From Microbacterium sp. Leaf320 (GTDB lineage Bacteria > Actinomycetota > Actinomycetes > Actinomycetales > Microbacteriaceae), in contig NZ_LMOD01000002.1 of assembly GCF_001423485.1 (NCBI RefSeq), positions 762,519 to 826,518 of the forward strand: a stretch of DNA of 64,000 bases. The letters are read 5' to 3'. The stretch's first letter is position 1; each line of letters begins with the position of its first letter. Positions 43,118-51,488 of this stretch are shown in pieces. Below the pieces are notes generated by a model. That model was not told the origin of the DNA. It did no database searches and was given only the letters and a program-made list of their open reading frames with translations. The position numbers and the translations under genes are program-made.

Positions 43118-43162
43118 GCCCCGGCTCAGTCCTCAGTCCTCACGCCCCGGCTCAGTCCTCAG
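43118..43162. repeat. 19-bp direct repeat at the end of the amine oxidase and Pr6Pr genes
   Basis: GCCCCGGCTCAGTCCTCAG occurs at 43118-43136 and 43144-43162, a 26-bp period; the second copy includes the Pr6Pr stop codon. No function assigned. Confidence 0.6.
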
Positions 43163-43803
43163 ACCTCGGGGCGATCGTGCCCTCGCCGCTGCATCCTGCT
43201 GACGAGCACGATCACGGCGGCGACCAGGGCGAAGATCGCGAGCGCGATGCCGCTGGTGATCAGGAACTCCGGGGGGCCCGACACCTGCCGCGGGTCGAGG
43301 AAGTAGTACGGATACCAGCCCACCGAGGGGCCGCGCCACAGTGTCACGCCACCCCATGCGAGCGGGAACGCGAGCGCGGTCGGCACCACCCACCACGGCA
43401 CTCCACGATGCCCAGGCGTGAGCACCCAGGCGATCGCCGTGCACGCGGGCAGCCAGAAATGCAGCACCTGATCCGACCACGGCACGTCGACCCGGATGCC
43501 GCGCAGACCCGCCTGCCAGACGATCAGAGCGAAGGCCAGACCGGCGGTGATCGTCCAGGTGAGCACGAGCGCCAGCGACACCGTGAACCACCGCGGATCG
43601 GTCGCGCGGATGAAGGCCAGCACCGCCCCGATCAGCAGCACCACGACGAGTGCGCAGTTGGACTGCACGGTGAGGTAGGCGAAGAAGTTCTCACCGGCGA
43701 TGGTCCGCGAGCTCAGCCCCCAGAAGAGCCGATGCACGAGTGCGACCGTGCAGACGGTGGCTGTGGCCAGGCGCAGCACGCCGAAGAGCGATCGTGCCCT
43801 CAC
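43159..43803 (-). CDS. Pr6Pr family membrane protein
   Basis: 214 residues with six membrane helices. FFAYLTVQSNCALVVVLLIGAVLAFI, QVLHFWLPACTAIAWVLTP and VGWYPYYFLDPRQVSGP match the Pr6Pr (FAR-17a/AIG1-like, PF12400 relatives) pattern, including the conserved N-x-A/V and H-F motifs. Members are sterol/fatty-ester hydrolase relatives; actinobacterial function unknown. GTG start at 43803. Confidence 0.8.
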   Translation of the reverse strand: MRARSLFGVLRLATATVCTVALVHRLFWGLSSRTIAGENFFAYLTVQSNCALVVVLLIGAVLAFIRATDPRWFTVSLALVLTWTITAGLAFALIVWQAGLRGIRVDVPWSDQVLHFWLPACTAIAWVLTPGHRGVPWWVVPTALAFPLAWGGVTLWRGPSVGWYPYYFLDPRQVSGPPEFLITSGIALAIFALVAAVIVLVSRMQRRGHDRPEV

Positions 43804-43937
43804 CTTCGCCCCTGCCCCTTCCCGGCTGCGCCCATCGTCCTCCCCGACGCGAATCGCGCCATCCGGCGAGTCTACGGAAGCCCGCGGGGGCGAGGGCTGC
43901 GACGACCCGCGTTCAGGAGATGGAAAAGTGCTCTTCC

Positions 43938-43966
43938 TAGCGTGAGAGCAGGGATCGACCCTGCTC
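43938..43966 (+). promoter_or_regulatory. Promoter -10 and 5' hairpin of the DoxX gene
   Basis: TAGCGT (43938-43943) is a -10 candidate; GAGCAGGG (43946-43953) and CCCTGCTC (43959-43966) form a perfect 8-bp stem at the expected transcript start. An operator or 5' stabilising hairpin is possible. Confidence 0.4.
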
Positions 43967-44009
43967 CGCGCCTGGCGCGCGGTGTCCTGCCACGAAGGAA
44001 CACCTCCTC

Positions 44010-44450
44010 ATGACGAACACCACCGCCCCCTCTGCCGCCACTTCGCTCGGACTCCTCGTCCTCCGCGTGGTCGTCGGCGCCGTCTTCGCCGCTCACGGAG
44101 CGCAGAAGATCTTCGAATACACGATTCCGGGAACCATCGGCAGCTTCGCCGGCATGGGGGTGCCCCTGCCTGAGATCGCCGCACCCGTCGTCGCGTTCAT
44201 CGAGCTGATCGGCGGAATCCTGCTGGCGCTCGGCCTCTTCACGCGGCCTGTCGGGATCCTGCTCGCGGTCGACATGATCGTCGCCCTCTTCGCCGTGCAC
44301 CTTCCCGCCGGACTCTGGGTCGGTGAGGGCGGCTATGAGTTCGTCGCCGTGCTCGGCGTCGCCGCACTCGCGCTGGCGTTCACCGGCGCCGGGCGCTTCT
44401 CACTCGACGGCGCGTTCCTGCGCGGTCGCGTGCCGGCCAGGCTCAGCTGA
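44010..44450 (+). CDS. DoxX family membrane protein
   Basis: 146 residues, four membrane helices. GLLVLRVVVGAVFAAHGAQKIFEYTIPGTIGSFAGMGVPLPEIAAPVVAFIELIGGILLALGLFTRPVGILLAVDMIVALFAVHLP is the DoxX pattern (PF07681) with the H-G-x-x-K and E-x-x-G-G-x-x-L-x-x-G motifs. DoxX proteins partner with oxidoreductases and thiosulfate/sulfur metabolism or redox stress complexes. Stands alone here. Confidence 0.9.
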   Translation: MTNTTAPSAATSLGLLVLRVVVGAVFAAHGAQKIFEYTIPGTIGSFAGMGVPLPEIAAPVVAFIELIGGILLALGLFTRPVGILLAVDMIVALFAVHLPAGLWVGEGGYEFVAVLGVAALALAFTGAGRFSLDGAFLRGRVPARLS

Positions 44451-44480
44451 CCGCGGGGTCGTGCTCGGCGGGAGTCGAGG

Positions 44481-44507
44481 GAGGGAGCGCCGTCGAGGCG
44501 CTCCCTC
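44481..44507 (+). terminator. Hairpin terminator after the DoxX gene
   Basis: GAGGGAGCGCC (44481-44491) and GGCGCTCCCTC (44497-44507) form a perfect 11-bp stem with a 5-nt loop. Confidence 0.65.
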
Positions 44508-44530
44508 TGCTGTCTCGCCCGTGTGTATCC

Positions 44531-44545
44531 TGTCAACAGTTAACA
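44531..44545. promoter_or_regulatory. Operator upstream of the GntR gene (probable autoregulation)
   Basis: TGTCAAC-A-GTTAACA is a near-perfect inverted repeat 10 bp before the GTG, overlapping the RBS AGGAGG. It shares TGTTAACAG with the 28-bp palindrome at the tctC promoter (45391-45418). Confidence 0.6.
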
Positions 44546-44555
44546 GGAGGTCACC

Positions 44556-45221
44556 GTGACAGAGACCGTCAAGCGTGGGGAGTCCCTCGGCGCGCAGGTG
44601 GCGCAGGTGCTGCGCCAGCGCATCGTCCGTGGGGAGTTGGCGCGCGGTGCGCGCATCACAGAAGAGGCGCTCGCCGAGGAGTTCTCGGTGAGCAGAGGGC
44701 CGATCCGCGACGCTCTCACCCAGCTCAGCTTCGAGAAGCTCGTCGAGGTGCAGCGCCCGCGCGGCGTGTACATCACCGGACTCTCGCAGGACGACGTCGA
44801 TCAGCTGTACAGCCTGCGCGGTGCGCTCGAGCAGCTGGCGCTCTCCCGGGCCATGAGGGTCGATGACGACGCGCGCTGGGCGGCGATGGCCGCCGCCGTC
44901 GGGCGCATGGGAGCCGCGGCCGACAGCGGCGACCACGCGGCCTTCGTCGCCGCCGACCTCGAGTTCCACTCCGAGATCTACGCGCTGGCCGACCACCCGC
45001 GACTGCAGGGTGCCTGGAGCCAGTACCTGCCGACCTTCGCCTCGCTCCTCGAAGTCACGATCAACCACGACGACGACCTCCACGAGTCGTCGGAGGATCA
45101 CCTGAAGCTGATGGATGTGATGCGCTCCGGCACCCCGGAGGAGGCGGCCGCGGTGCTGACCGCCCATCTCGACGGTGCCCGCGATCGGATGCTGAGCGAG
45201 CTCGCCGACCGCCAGAACTGA
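44556..45221 (+). CDS. GntR-family regulator, FadR subfamily (FCD domain)
   Basis: 221 residues. GntR winged helix (about 6-70): LGAQVAQVLRQRIVRGELARGARITEEALAEEFSVSRGPIRDALTQLSFEKLVEVQRPRGVYI. FCD ligand domain (about 85-205): LYSLRGALEQLALSRAMR... HAAFVAADLEFHSEIYALADHPRL... NHDDDLHESSEDHLKLMDVMRSGTPEEAAAVLTAHLDGARDRML with the Asp/His metal residues of FCD. It lies just before the tct operon and a tandem repeat; the operator match argues that it controls tctC and itself. Inducer unknown, probably a carboxylate. Confidence 0.92.
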   Translation: MTETVKRGESLGAQVAQVLRQRIVRGELARGARITEEALAEEFSVSRGPIRDALTQLSFEKLVEVQRPRGVYITGLSQDDVDQLYSLRGALEQLALSRAMRVDDDARWAAMAAAVGRMGAAADSGDHAAFVAADLEFHSEIYALADHPRLQGAWSQYLPTFASLLEVTINHDDDLHESSEDHLKLMDVMRSGTPEEAAAVLTAHLDGARDRMLSELADRQN

Positions 45222-45345
45222 TCGCGCACAGCCGGGCCTGATCGCGCACAGCCAGGCCTGATCGCGCACAGCCAGGCCTGATCGCGCACAGCCGGGCCTG
45301 ATCGCGCACGCCAGGCCTGATAGTGCACAGCCGGGCCTGATCGCC
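45218..45345. repeat. 20-bp tandem repeat between the GntR and tctC genes
   Basis: About 6.5 units of CTGATCGCGCACAGCCGGGC start at 45218, 45238, 45258, 45278, 45298 (19 bp), 45317 and a partial at 45337. Units differ at two or three positions. No gene fits it. It overlaps the stop codon of the GntR gene (the first unit contains it). Confidence 0.85.
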
Positions 45346-45390
45346 CGCCGCCGGCCATGGCCGAGGTCGACAGAGTCGCACTCGTCACTT

Positions 45391-45425
45391 CAGTGTTGAC
45401 TGTTAACAGTCAACACTGCTACGGT
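45391..45425 (+). promoter_or_regulatory. tctC promoter covered by a 28-bp perfect palindrome
   Basis: 45391-45418 is one perfect palindrome with half-site CAGTGTTGACTGTT. It includes the -35 TTGACT (45396-45401); -10 TACGGT is 45420-45425 with an 18-bp spacer. The GntR/FCD regulator is the natural ligand. Confidence 0.75.
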
Positions 45426-45467
45426 CGGGGTGTCGACAACAAGGTCGACCCACGTAGAGGAGCAAAG

Positions 45468-46433
45468 ATGCCCCGCACGCGCATCACCCGCGCCGCCGCA
45501 CTCGCGGCCGTCGCCGCCACCGCTCTCGTCCTGTCGGCCTGCACGAAGGTCGAAGAGGGTGAAGACGCGGAATCCGCCTTTCCCGAGAACGACATCCGCC
45601 TGATCATCCAGGCGAACCCCGGCGGCGGATCCGACCTGTCGTCGCGTGCGCTCGCGACCGAGCTCGAAGGAATCCTCGGTGTCAGCGTCATCCCCGAGAA
45701 CATGCCGGGCGCCGCAGGCGCCCTCGCGATGGAGTACGTCGGTGCGCAGGATCCGGACGGCTACGTCATCGGCTTCGCTCCCGTCGAGATCGCGATGCTC
45801 AACACCACGCAGAGCGCGAACGTGCTGCCCGAGGACTTCGACCTGCTGGGTCAGATCATGCTCGCCCCCGGTGTCGTCACGGTGGGCGCCAACAGCGGCA
45901 TCGAGACCCTGGAAGACCTGGTCGCCCAGGCTGAATCCGGTGCGGTGACCGTCGCCAACTCCGGAGCGGGCTCGATCTGGGAGGCTGCGACGATCGGCCT
46001 CGGCGACGCCACCGGTGCCACCTTCACCCCGGTGCCCTATGACGGCGGAGCCACGGCGGTCGCGGCCGCAGCCTCCGGCGAAACCGTCGCCGCAGTGTCG
46101 GGACTCGGCGAAGCCCTCGCGCAGGGCGAGGCCGTGCGCATCCTCGGCGTCATGAACGACGAGCGCCACCCCGATGCCGAAGACGTCCCCACTGTCGACG
46201 AGGCGATCGGCGAAGACGTCGTCTTCGGTGGGTGGGGCGGCATCTACGCCCCGAAGGGCCTGCCGGACGACGTGAAGGGCGAGCTCGAGGCCGCCGTCAA
46301 GGAGGCTGTCGAGTCCGACACCTACCAGCAGTTCCAGAAGGATGCCGGCAACCTCGTGGTGTACCGCGACTCGGCCGAGTGGACGACCTTCGTGAACGAG
46401 CAGTTCGACCTGTTCAAGGACCTCCTGGGCTGA
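45468..46433 (+). CDS. tctC: Tripartite tricarboxylate transporter receptor lipoprotein (TctC)
   Basis: 321 residues from the ATG at 45468 (RBS AGAGGAGC). Lipobox LSAC gives a modified Cys at residue 25. The Bug/TctC fold follows: NDIRLIIQANPGGGSDLSSRALATELEGILGVSVIPENMPGAAGALAMEYVGAQDPDGYVI, with the GGxxD and PGAAG loops, and IYAPKGLPDDVKGELEAAVKEAVESDTYQQFQKDAG at the end. It captures carboxylates outside the membrane for TctAB. First gene of the tct operon; a hairpin follows. Confidence 0.93.
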   Translation: MPRTRITRAAALAAVAATALVLSACTKVEEGEDAESAFPENDIRLIIQANPGGGSDLSSRALATELEGILGVSVIPENMPGAAGALAMEYVGAQDPDGYVIGFAPVEIAMLNTTQSANVLPEDFDLLGQIMLAPGVVTVGANSGIETLEDLVAQAESGAVTVANSGAGSIWEAATIGLGDATGATFTPVPYDGGATAVAAAASGETVAAVSGLGEALAQGEAVRILGVMNDERHPDAEDVPTVDEAIGEDVVFGGWGGIYAPKGLPDDVKGELEAAVKEAVESDTYQQFQKDAGNLVVYRDSAEWTTFVNEQFDLFKDLLG

Positions 46434-46445
46434 CCGGCCCGGAAG

Positions 46446-46475
46446 CGCGGGGCCGGTCTCATCACCGGCCCCGCG
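46446..46475 (+). terminator. Intercistronic hairpin between tctC and tctB
   Basis: CGCGGGGCCGGT (46446-46457) and ACCGGCCCCGCG (46464-46475) form a perfect 12-bp stem with a 6-nt loop, 12 bases after the tctC stop and no T-run. It likely protects the tctC message or lowers tctBA expression. Confidence 0.6.
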
Positions 46476-46512
46476 TCATCCCCGCCGCATGTCAGACCAG
46501 CGAAGGAGAACC

Positions 46513-47067
46513 ATGTCCCACGCCGATTCCACCCCCGCCGTCGAACACGCCGAGCGGGTCGAGCAGGACGAACACCAGGGTGCGCCCGCGTCCAGACCGC
46601 TCGAGATCGTCTTCGGGGTCGTCTCCCTGGCCTTCAGCGCGGGCTACCTGTTCCTCACCACGCAGATCCCGTTGCGCCGCGAGGCGCTCCCCGGCCAGAT
46701 CGACGCACGCTTCTGGCCCATGGTCATCGCCGTCACGGCCGTCGTCATCTCCCTCGCCGTCCTGGCGATGGCGATCACGCGTCCGGCTCCCGGCCGCGAG
46801 GACCTCGACCGCATCCAGCCCGGCGGTACGACCCGCGTCATCCTCACCCTCGTGATCACCGGCGCCTTCATCGCGGTGTGGTCGCTGGGATCCGTCATCC
46901 TGTTCGGCTACCGCATCGAGGTCTTCCCGGTCGCCGCCGCACTGCTGATGGCGACCCTCATGCTCCTCTACGGCCACCGCCGCTGGTTGAGCCTGATCAT
47001 CTACTCGGTCTCCGTCACGGCGTTCGTCTACGTCGTGTTCGGCATGCTCCTGAGGATTCCCCTGTGA
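46513..47067 (+). CDS. tctB: Tripartite tricarboxylate transporter small membrane subunit (TctB)
   Basis: 184 residues from the ATG at 46513 (RBS GAAGGAG). Four membrane helices after an acidic leader: LEIVFGVVSLAFSAGYLFLTTQ, FWPMVIAVTAVVISLAVLAMAI, ILTLVITGAFIAVWSLGSVILFGYRIEVFPVAAALLMATLML and SLIIYSVSVTAFVYVVFGMLLRIPL. The G-Y-R/x-E-V-F and F-x-x-L-L-R-I-P-L ends fit TctB. Stop overlaps the next GTG. Confidence 0.88.
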   Translation: MSHADSTPAVEHAERVEQDEHQGAPASRPLEIVFGVVSLAFSAGYLFLTTQIPLRREALPGQIDARFWPMVIAVTAVVISLAVLAMAITRPAPGREDLDRIQPGGTTRVILTLVITGAFIAVWSLGSVILFGYRIEVFPVAAALLMATLMLLYGHRRWLSLIIYSVSVTAFVYVVFGMLLRIPL

Positions 47068-48719
47068 ACGCGCTCATGGAGGGGCTGAACTCGCTCCTCG
47101 ACATCTCGATCCTGCTCTACATGCTCGTCGGGCTCCTGCTCGGCTTCATGGTCGGAGCCTTCCCCGGCATCACTGCGACCATGGCGGTCGCGCTCGCCGC
47201 AGGTTTCACGCTCACCCTCGAGCCCGTGCAGGGCCTCGCCGTGCTGCTGACGATCTACGTCGCGGCGAACTTCGGCGACCGGGTGCCGTCGATCCTCATC
47301 AACACCCCGGGCACACCCGCCTCGATCGCGACGACTCTCGACGGCTATCCGATGGCGAAACAGGGGCGGGCAGGTCTCGCGCTGACGATCTCGGCGATCG
47401 TGTCGGCCGTCGGCATCCTCGCCTCGCTCGTGCTGTTCGCGGTCGCCGCTGTGCCGATCGCCAGCTTCGCCCGTGACTACTTCAAGTCGCCCGAGCTCTT
47501 CGCGCTGGTGATCTTCGGCATCTCGATCATGATCGGCATCTCGTCGAAGTCGATGCTCAAGGGCATCCTCGCCGGTCTCTTCGGTCTCATGCTCGGAACC
47601 GTCGGAACATACGCCGCCACCGCAGACCAGCGCTTCACGTTCGGGGTGCTCGAACTCGTCGAGGGCGTGAACTTCATCGCCGTGATCATCGGCCTCTTCG
47701 GCATCGCCGAGCTCTTCGACCAGCTGCTCACGTATCGGAAGTCGAACGTGCGCCCCATCTCGAGCCTCGGGCGCTGGTGGCCGAACCGCTCGGAGCTGAA
47801 GCAGAGCGGTCGCGCGACCGCCGTCGGCGGCGCGGTCGGCCTCGGGGTCGGGCTCATCCCGGCGGCCGGCGGCGACATCGCCGGCCTCATCGGATGGGAG
47901 CGAGCGCGCAAGGCGTCGAAGCACCCGGAGATGTTCGGCAAGGGATCGATCGAAGGCGTCGCCGCCTCCGACACGGCGTCCAGCGCGACGCTCGGCGGCT
48001 CGCTCACGACCACGATGGCGCTCGGCATCCCGGGTGACTCGGTGATGGCCGTGATGATCGGCTCGATGATCATCTGGGGCATCACCCCCGGACCCACGCT
48101 GTTCACGAACCGCCCCGACCTCGTCGTCTCGATCGTCGGCATCATGCTCGTCGCGACCCTGCTGTCGCTGGCGCTGAGTCTCGTGCGCATGAAGGGCATG
48201 GTGAAGCTGCTCGACGTGCCGCAGCCGTACCTCTGGAGCGGCATCCTGATCTTCTGCATCATCGGCACGTACGCCACATCGAACAGCCCGTCGACCGTCG
48301 TCACGATGCTCGTCTTCGGCGTGATCGGTGTGCTGCTGAAGCGGATGCAGGTGCCGGCGGGCCCCATCGTGCTCGGCCTGCTGCTCGGCCCGCTCGCCGA
48401 GGAGAACCTCGCTCGCACCCTGGCGATCCTGCCGACGCGTCCGTTCTTCGAGGTCGTCAGCCCGATCGCGATCGTGCTGCTCGCGCTCGCCGTGCTGTCG
48501 ATCGTCATGCCGGCCATCCGCGCCGCCCGCACCCCGCGTGCGGAGCGCGCCTCGCTCGAGGACTCGATCCTCCAGGCCGAGAGTCGCGAGCAGATCGAGA
48601 AGGCGCACGGCGAGCTCGCCGCCGACCCCGACCTGCTCACCTCGACCGTCCGCAACGTCCAGGCCCCCACCCGGCGCCCGCGCAAGACCCGCAAGAACTC
48701 CAAGGAGAACGAGAAGTGA
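47064..48719 (+). CDS. tctA: Tripartite tricarboxylate transporter large membrane subunit (TctA)
   Basis: 551 residues from the GTG at 47064, overlapping the tctB stop. About 11-12 membrane helices. FMVGAFPGITATMAVALAAGFTLTLEPVQGLAVLLTIYVAANFGDRVPSILINTPGTPASIATTLDGYPMAKQGRAGLAL and the second symmetric element IPAAGGDIAGLIGWERARKASKHPEMFGKGSIEGVAASDTASSATLGGSLTTTMALGIPGDSVMAVMIG are the two TctA signature motifs. Sodium- or proton-coupled carboxylate uptake. The C-terminal 50 residues are basic. Confidence 0.94.
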   Translation: MNALMEGLNSLLDISILLYMLVGLLLGFMVGAFPGITATMAVALAAGFTLTLEPVQGLAVLLTIYVAANFGDRVPSILINTPGTPASIATTLDGYPMAKQGRAGLALTISAIVSAVGILASLVLFAVAAVPIASFARDYFKSPELFALVIFGISIMIGISSKSMLKGILAGLFGLMLGTVGTYAATADQRFTFGVLELVEGVNFIAVIIGLFGIAELFDQLLTYRKSNVRPISSLGRWWPNRSELKQSGRATAVGGAVGLGVGLIPAAGGDIAGLIGWERARKASKHPEMFGKGSIEGVAASDTASSATLGGSLTTTMALGIPGDSVMAVMIGSMIIWGITPGPTLFTNRPDLVVSIVGIMLVATLLSLALSLVRMKGMVKLLDVPQPYLWSGILIFCIIGTYATSNSPSTVVTMLVFGVIGVLLKRMQVPAGPIVLGLLLGPLAEENLARTLAILPTRPFFEVVSPIAIVLLALAVLSIVMPAIRAARTPRAERASLEDSILQAESREQIEKAHGELAADPDLLTSTVRNVQAPTRRPRKTRKNSKENEK

Positions 48720-49585
48720 CCCGCTACGACATCCTCACCGCCGTGCCCACCGCCTTCCACAGCGACGGCGCACTCGATCTCGAGGGGTCGCGCGCGATCT
48801 TCCGCTTCGTCGCCGAGTCGGGCAACGAGGGCGCGTTCGTGCTCGGCACCACGGGCGAGTTCCCCGCCGTCGACGCGACCGAGTTCGCGGCGATCGTCGA
48901 GGCCGCGCTCGCCGAGCTGAAGGACCGCATGCGCGTCGTGGTGCACGTCGGTCAGCCCAGCACCTTCGAAGCGCTGCGCCTGGTCGAGATCGCGAAGGGC
49001 CTGGGCGCGACCGAGTTCGCCGCCCTCACCCCGTACTACCTGAAGGCGACCGACCAATCGATCTTCGAGTACTTCGCCGCGCTGTCCGACGCGATCGGCG
49101 ATGGCCGGCTGTACGTCTACATCTACCCGGCGCGCAGCGGCAACCCGGTCTCGGTCGAGCTGCTCGCCCGCCTCGCCGAGCTGCCCAACGTCGTCGGCGC
49201 CAAGGTCAGCGAGCTGTCGCTCGACGAGATCGCCGCGTACCGCGCTGCCGTGCCGGCCGACTTCGACCTCTACACCGGTGCCGACCGCGACCTGATCGCG
49301 GCCGTGCAGGTGGGCGCGCAGGGGGTCGTCTCGGGGGTCTCGTCTGTCACCCCCAAGCCGTTCCGTGTTCTGGCCGACGCGGGACGATCCGGTGATGCGC
49401 AGGCGATCGCCGCAGCTCAGGCCGCGGTCGACGACGTCGTGTCGCTCATCGGAGGAGACATGGCGCGCATGAAAGAGGCGTACCGGGTGCTCGACGTCGT
49501 CGACACGCACTGCCGCATGGCGATCGCGGAGCCGACGGATGCCGAGCGCCAGGCCATCGCGCAGGTGGTGGCCGCGCACCGCTAG
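48716..49585 (+). CDS. Dihydrodipicolinate synthase-family lyase/aldolase
   Basis: 289 residues from the GTG at 48716, overlapping tctA. TIM-barrel class I aldolase: GTTGE (44-48), Tyr137 in VYIYPARSG, and the Schiff-base Lys163 in VGAKVSELS. This is the DapA/NanA/KdgD family (PF00701), which splits or joins pyruvate-type substrates. Being the last gene of the tct operon, it more likely degrades an imported sugar acid or carboxylate than makes lysine. Confidence 0.9.
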   Translation: MTRYDILTAVPTAFHSDGALDLEGSRAIFRFVAESGNEGAFVLGTTGEFPAVDATEFAAIVEAALAELKDRMRVVVHVGQPSTFEALRLVEIAKGLGATEFAALTPYYLKATDQSIFEYFAALSDAIGDGRLYVYIYPARSGNPVSVELLARLAELPNVVGAKVSELSLDEIAAYRAAVPADFDLYTGADRDLIAAVQVGAQGVVSGVSSVTPKPFRVLADAGRSGDAQAIAAAQAAVDDVVSLIGGDMARMKEAYRVLDVVDTHCRMAIAEPTDAERQAIAQVVAAHR

Positions 49586-49689
49586 GAGAGCGGCCGGAGA
49601 GACCGGGGAGGGGTGGGCAGCGTGGCTTCGGTCAGGCCGCCTTCTCCCTGCCGGTCGTTCTCATAGCCGACACGGGGGAGGATGGGACC

Positions 49690-51387
49690 ATGTCCGTCAA
49701 CCCGTACGACTCCCGGCCGTGGCTCGACTCCTATGCGGAGGGTGTCCCCGCGGACATCGAGACTCCGTCCCAGACGCTGACCGAGATGATGTCGGCGAGC
49801 GTCCGGACGTTCGGGCGTCGACCTGCTCTCGAGTTCTTCGGCGCAGTCACGACCTACCGTGAGCTCGGCGACCAGATCCTGCGCGCCGCCGAAGGGCTGC
49901 GACGTCTCGGGGTGCACAAGGGTGACCGGGTGGCGCTCGTGCTGCCCAACTGCCCCCAGCACGTCGTGGCCTTCTACGCGGCGCTCCGCCTCGGCGCGAT
50001 CGTCGTGGAGCACAACCCGCTCTACACGGCCAGGGAGCTGCGGCACCAGTTCGAGGATCACGGCGCCAAGGTCGCGATCGTCTGGGACAAGACTGTCGAC
50101 ACGATCGCGGATTTCCCCTCCGATCTGCGGGTCGAGCACATCGTGAGCGTCGACCTGACGGAGGCCATGCCCGCCTCGCAGCGGTTCCTGCTTCGGCTGC
50201 CCATCCCCAAGGCGCGGGCATCTCGGGCCAAGCTGACCAGCACCCCGAAGGCGCGCAGAGCGCTGCCCTGGAAGAAGCTGGTCGACCACCGCGCCCTCTC
50301 CCGCCGCGTGGACGCCCCGACGCTCGACGACACCGCGCTGCTGCAGTACACGAGCGGGACGACGGGCGTCCCGAAGGGGGCGATCCTCACGCACGCGAAC
50401 CTGCGCGCCAACGCGATGCAGGGTCGGGCGTGGGTGCCGGGGCTCGTCGCCGGGGAGGAGACGTTCTACGGGGTGCTGCCGCTGTTCCACGCCTACGGCA
50501 TGACGCTCTGTCTGACCTTCGCGATGAGCATCGGCGCGAAGCTGGTGCTGTTCCCGACGTTCGACCTCGGCCTCGTCACGAAGGCGGCGCGCACGAGTCC
50601 TGCGACCTTCCTCCCCGCCGTGCCGCCGATCTACGACCAGCTGGCGCGGGCGGCCTCCCGGGGCACGATCGATCTCTCGACCGTGCGTTTCGCGATCTCC
50701 GGCGCGATGAGTCTGCCGGTGGCCACGGTGCAGCGCTGGGAGGAGGCGACCGGTGGTCTCCTCGTCGAGGGCTACGGCATGACCGAGAGCTCGCCCGTCG
50801 CTCTCGGCAACCCGATGGGGCGCAGTCGCCGCCCCGGAACCGTAGGCGTGCCGTTCCCGAGCACGGAGATCCGAGTGGTGGATCCGGCGGACACCGACAT
50901 CGACGTGCCGGTGGGCGAGCGGGGCGAGCTGCTCGTCCGCGGCCCGCAGGTGTTCCAGGGATACTGGCGCCGACCGGGCGAGACCGCCGACGTGCTGCTC
51001 GCCGACGGGTGGCTGCGCACGGGCGACATCGCGGAGGTGTCGGCGGACGGGTTCGTGACGATCGTCGATCGCCTGAAGGAGCTCATCATCACCGGCGGGT
51101 TCAACGTGTCGCCCAGCGAGGTGGAGGATGCGCTCCAGGCGCACCCCGACGTGGTCGCAGCCGCCGTTGTCGGTCTTCCGCGCTCGAGCGGCGGCGAAGA
51201 GGTCGCAGCAGCCGTGGTGCTCCGCGAGGGCGCGACGCTCGACGCCGGCGCCCTGCGCGACTTCTGCCGCACGAGGCTCACGCCCTACAAGGTTCCCAAG
51301 CGCATCGTCGCGACGGACGATCTTCCGCGCTCGCTCATCGGCAAGGTGCTGCGTCGTCAGGTGCGGGATCGGATGCTCGCGAGCTGA
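49690..51387 (+). CDS. AMP-forming acyl-CoA synthetase
   Basis: 565 residues. LLQYTSGTTGVPKGAILTHANLRANAMQ (about 217-245) is the phosphate-binding loop; LVEGYGMTESSPVALGNPMGRSRRPGTVGVPFPSTEIRVVD and GWLRTGDIAEVSADGFVTIVDRLKELIITGGFNVSPSEVEDAL are the other adenylation motifs; the C-terminal Lys is in RSLIGKVLRRQVRD. It resembles medium/long-chain fatty acid ligases. It stands just upstream of a LacI regulator; substrate preference is not readable. Confidence 0.9.
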   Translation: MSVNPYDSRPWLDSYAEGVPADIETPSQTLTEMMSASVRTFGRRPALEFFGAVTTYRELGDQILRAAEGLRRLGVHKGDRVALVLPNCPQHVVAFYAALRLGAIVVEHNPLYTARELRHQFEDHGAKVAIVWDKTVDTIADFPSDLRVEHIVSVDLTEAMPASQRFLLRLPIPKARASRAKLTSTPKARRALPWKKLVDHRALSRRVDAPTLDDTALLQYTSGTTGVPKGAILTHANLRANAMQGRAWVPGLVAGEETFYGVLPLFHAYGMTLCLTFAMSIGAKLVLFPTFDLGLVTKAARTSPATFLPAVPPIYDQLARAASRGTIDLSTVRFAISGAMSLPVATVQRWEEATGGLLVEGYGMTESSPVALGNPMGRSRRPGTVGVPFPSTEIRVVDPADTDIDVPVGERGELLVRGPQVFQGYWRRPGETADVLLADGWLRTGDIAEVSADGFVTIVDRLKELIITGGFNVSPSEVEDALQAHPDVVAAAVVGLPRSSGGEEVAAAVVLREGATLDAGALRDFCRTRLTPYKVPKRIVATDDLPRSLIGKVLRRQVRDRMLAS

Positions 51388-51466
51388 GTCGCGGGCGGGC
51401 GCGGGCGCAGGCGAGGGTGAGGGCGCGGGGGCGGGCGAGGGGGGGCGTCTCTCTCGCCGCTGGGCC

Positions 51467-51482
51467 TGAAACCGGTTACAGT
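51467..51482 (+). promoter_or_regulatory. Operator and -10 of the LacI gene (leaderless layout)
   Basis: TGAAACCGGTTACA (51467-51480) is a near-perfect palindrome with an AACCGGTT core, a LacI-type operator; TACAGT (51477-51482) is the -10, 6 nt (GTGCCG) before ATG 51489. Autorepression is inferred. Confidence 0.6.
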
Positions 51483-51488
51483 GTGCCG

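Noticed and set aside
45218..45345. CRISPR array
   Set aside because: The repeats are contiguous, 20 bp, without unique spacers, and no cas gene is near.
47477..49579. A 700-codon minus-strand open frame over tctA and the DapA-family gene
   Set aside because: Same shadow effect in high-GC DNA; the plus-strand genes carry clear motifs and tight overlaps.
51392..51446. G-rich low-complexity stretch as a G-quadruplex regulator
   Set aside because: GGGCGGGCGCGGGCG-type runs are common in 70% GC DNA and nothing else marks the site as functional.
50430..51488. Upstream extension in the frame of the LacI gene
   Set aside because: It overlaps the acyl-CoA synthetase gene in another frame; LacI starts at 51489 by HTH position and -10 spacing.
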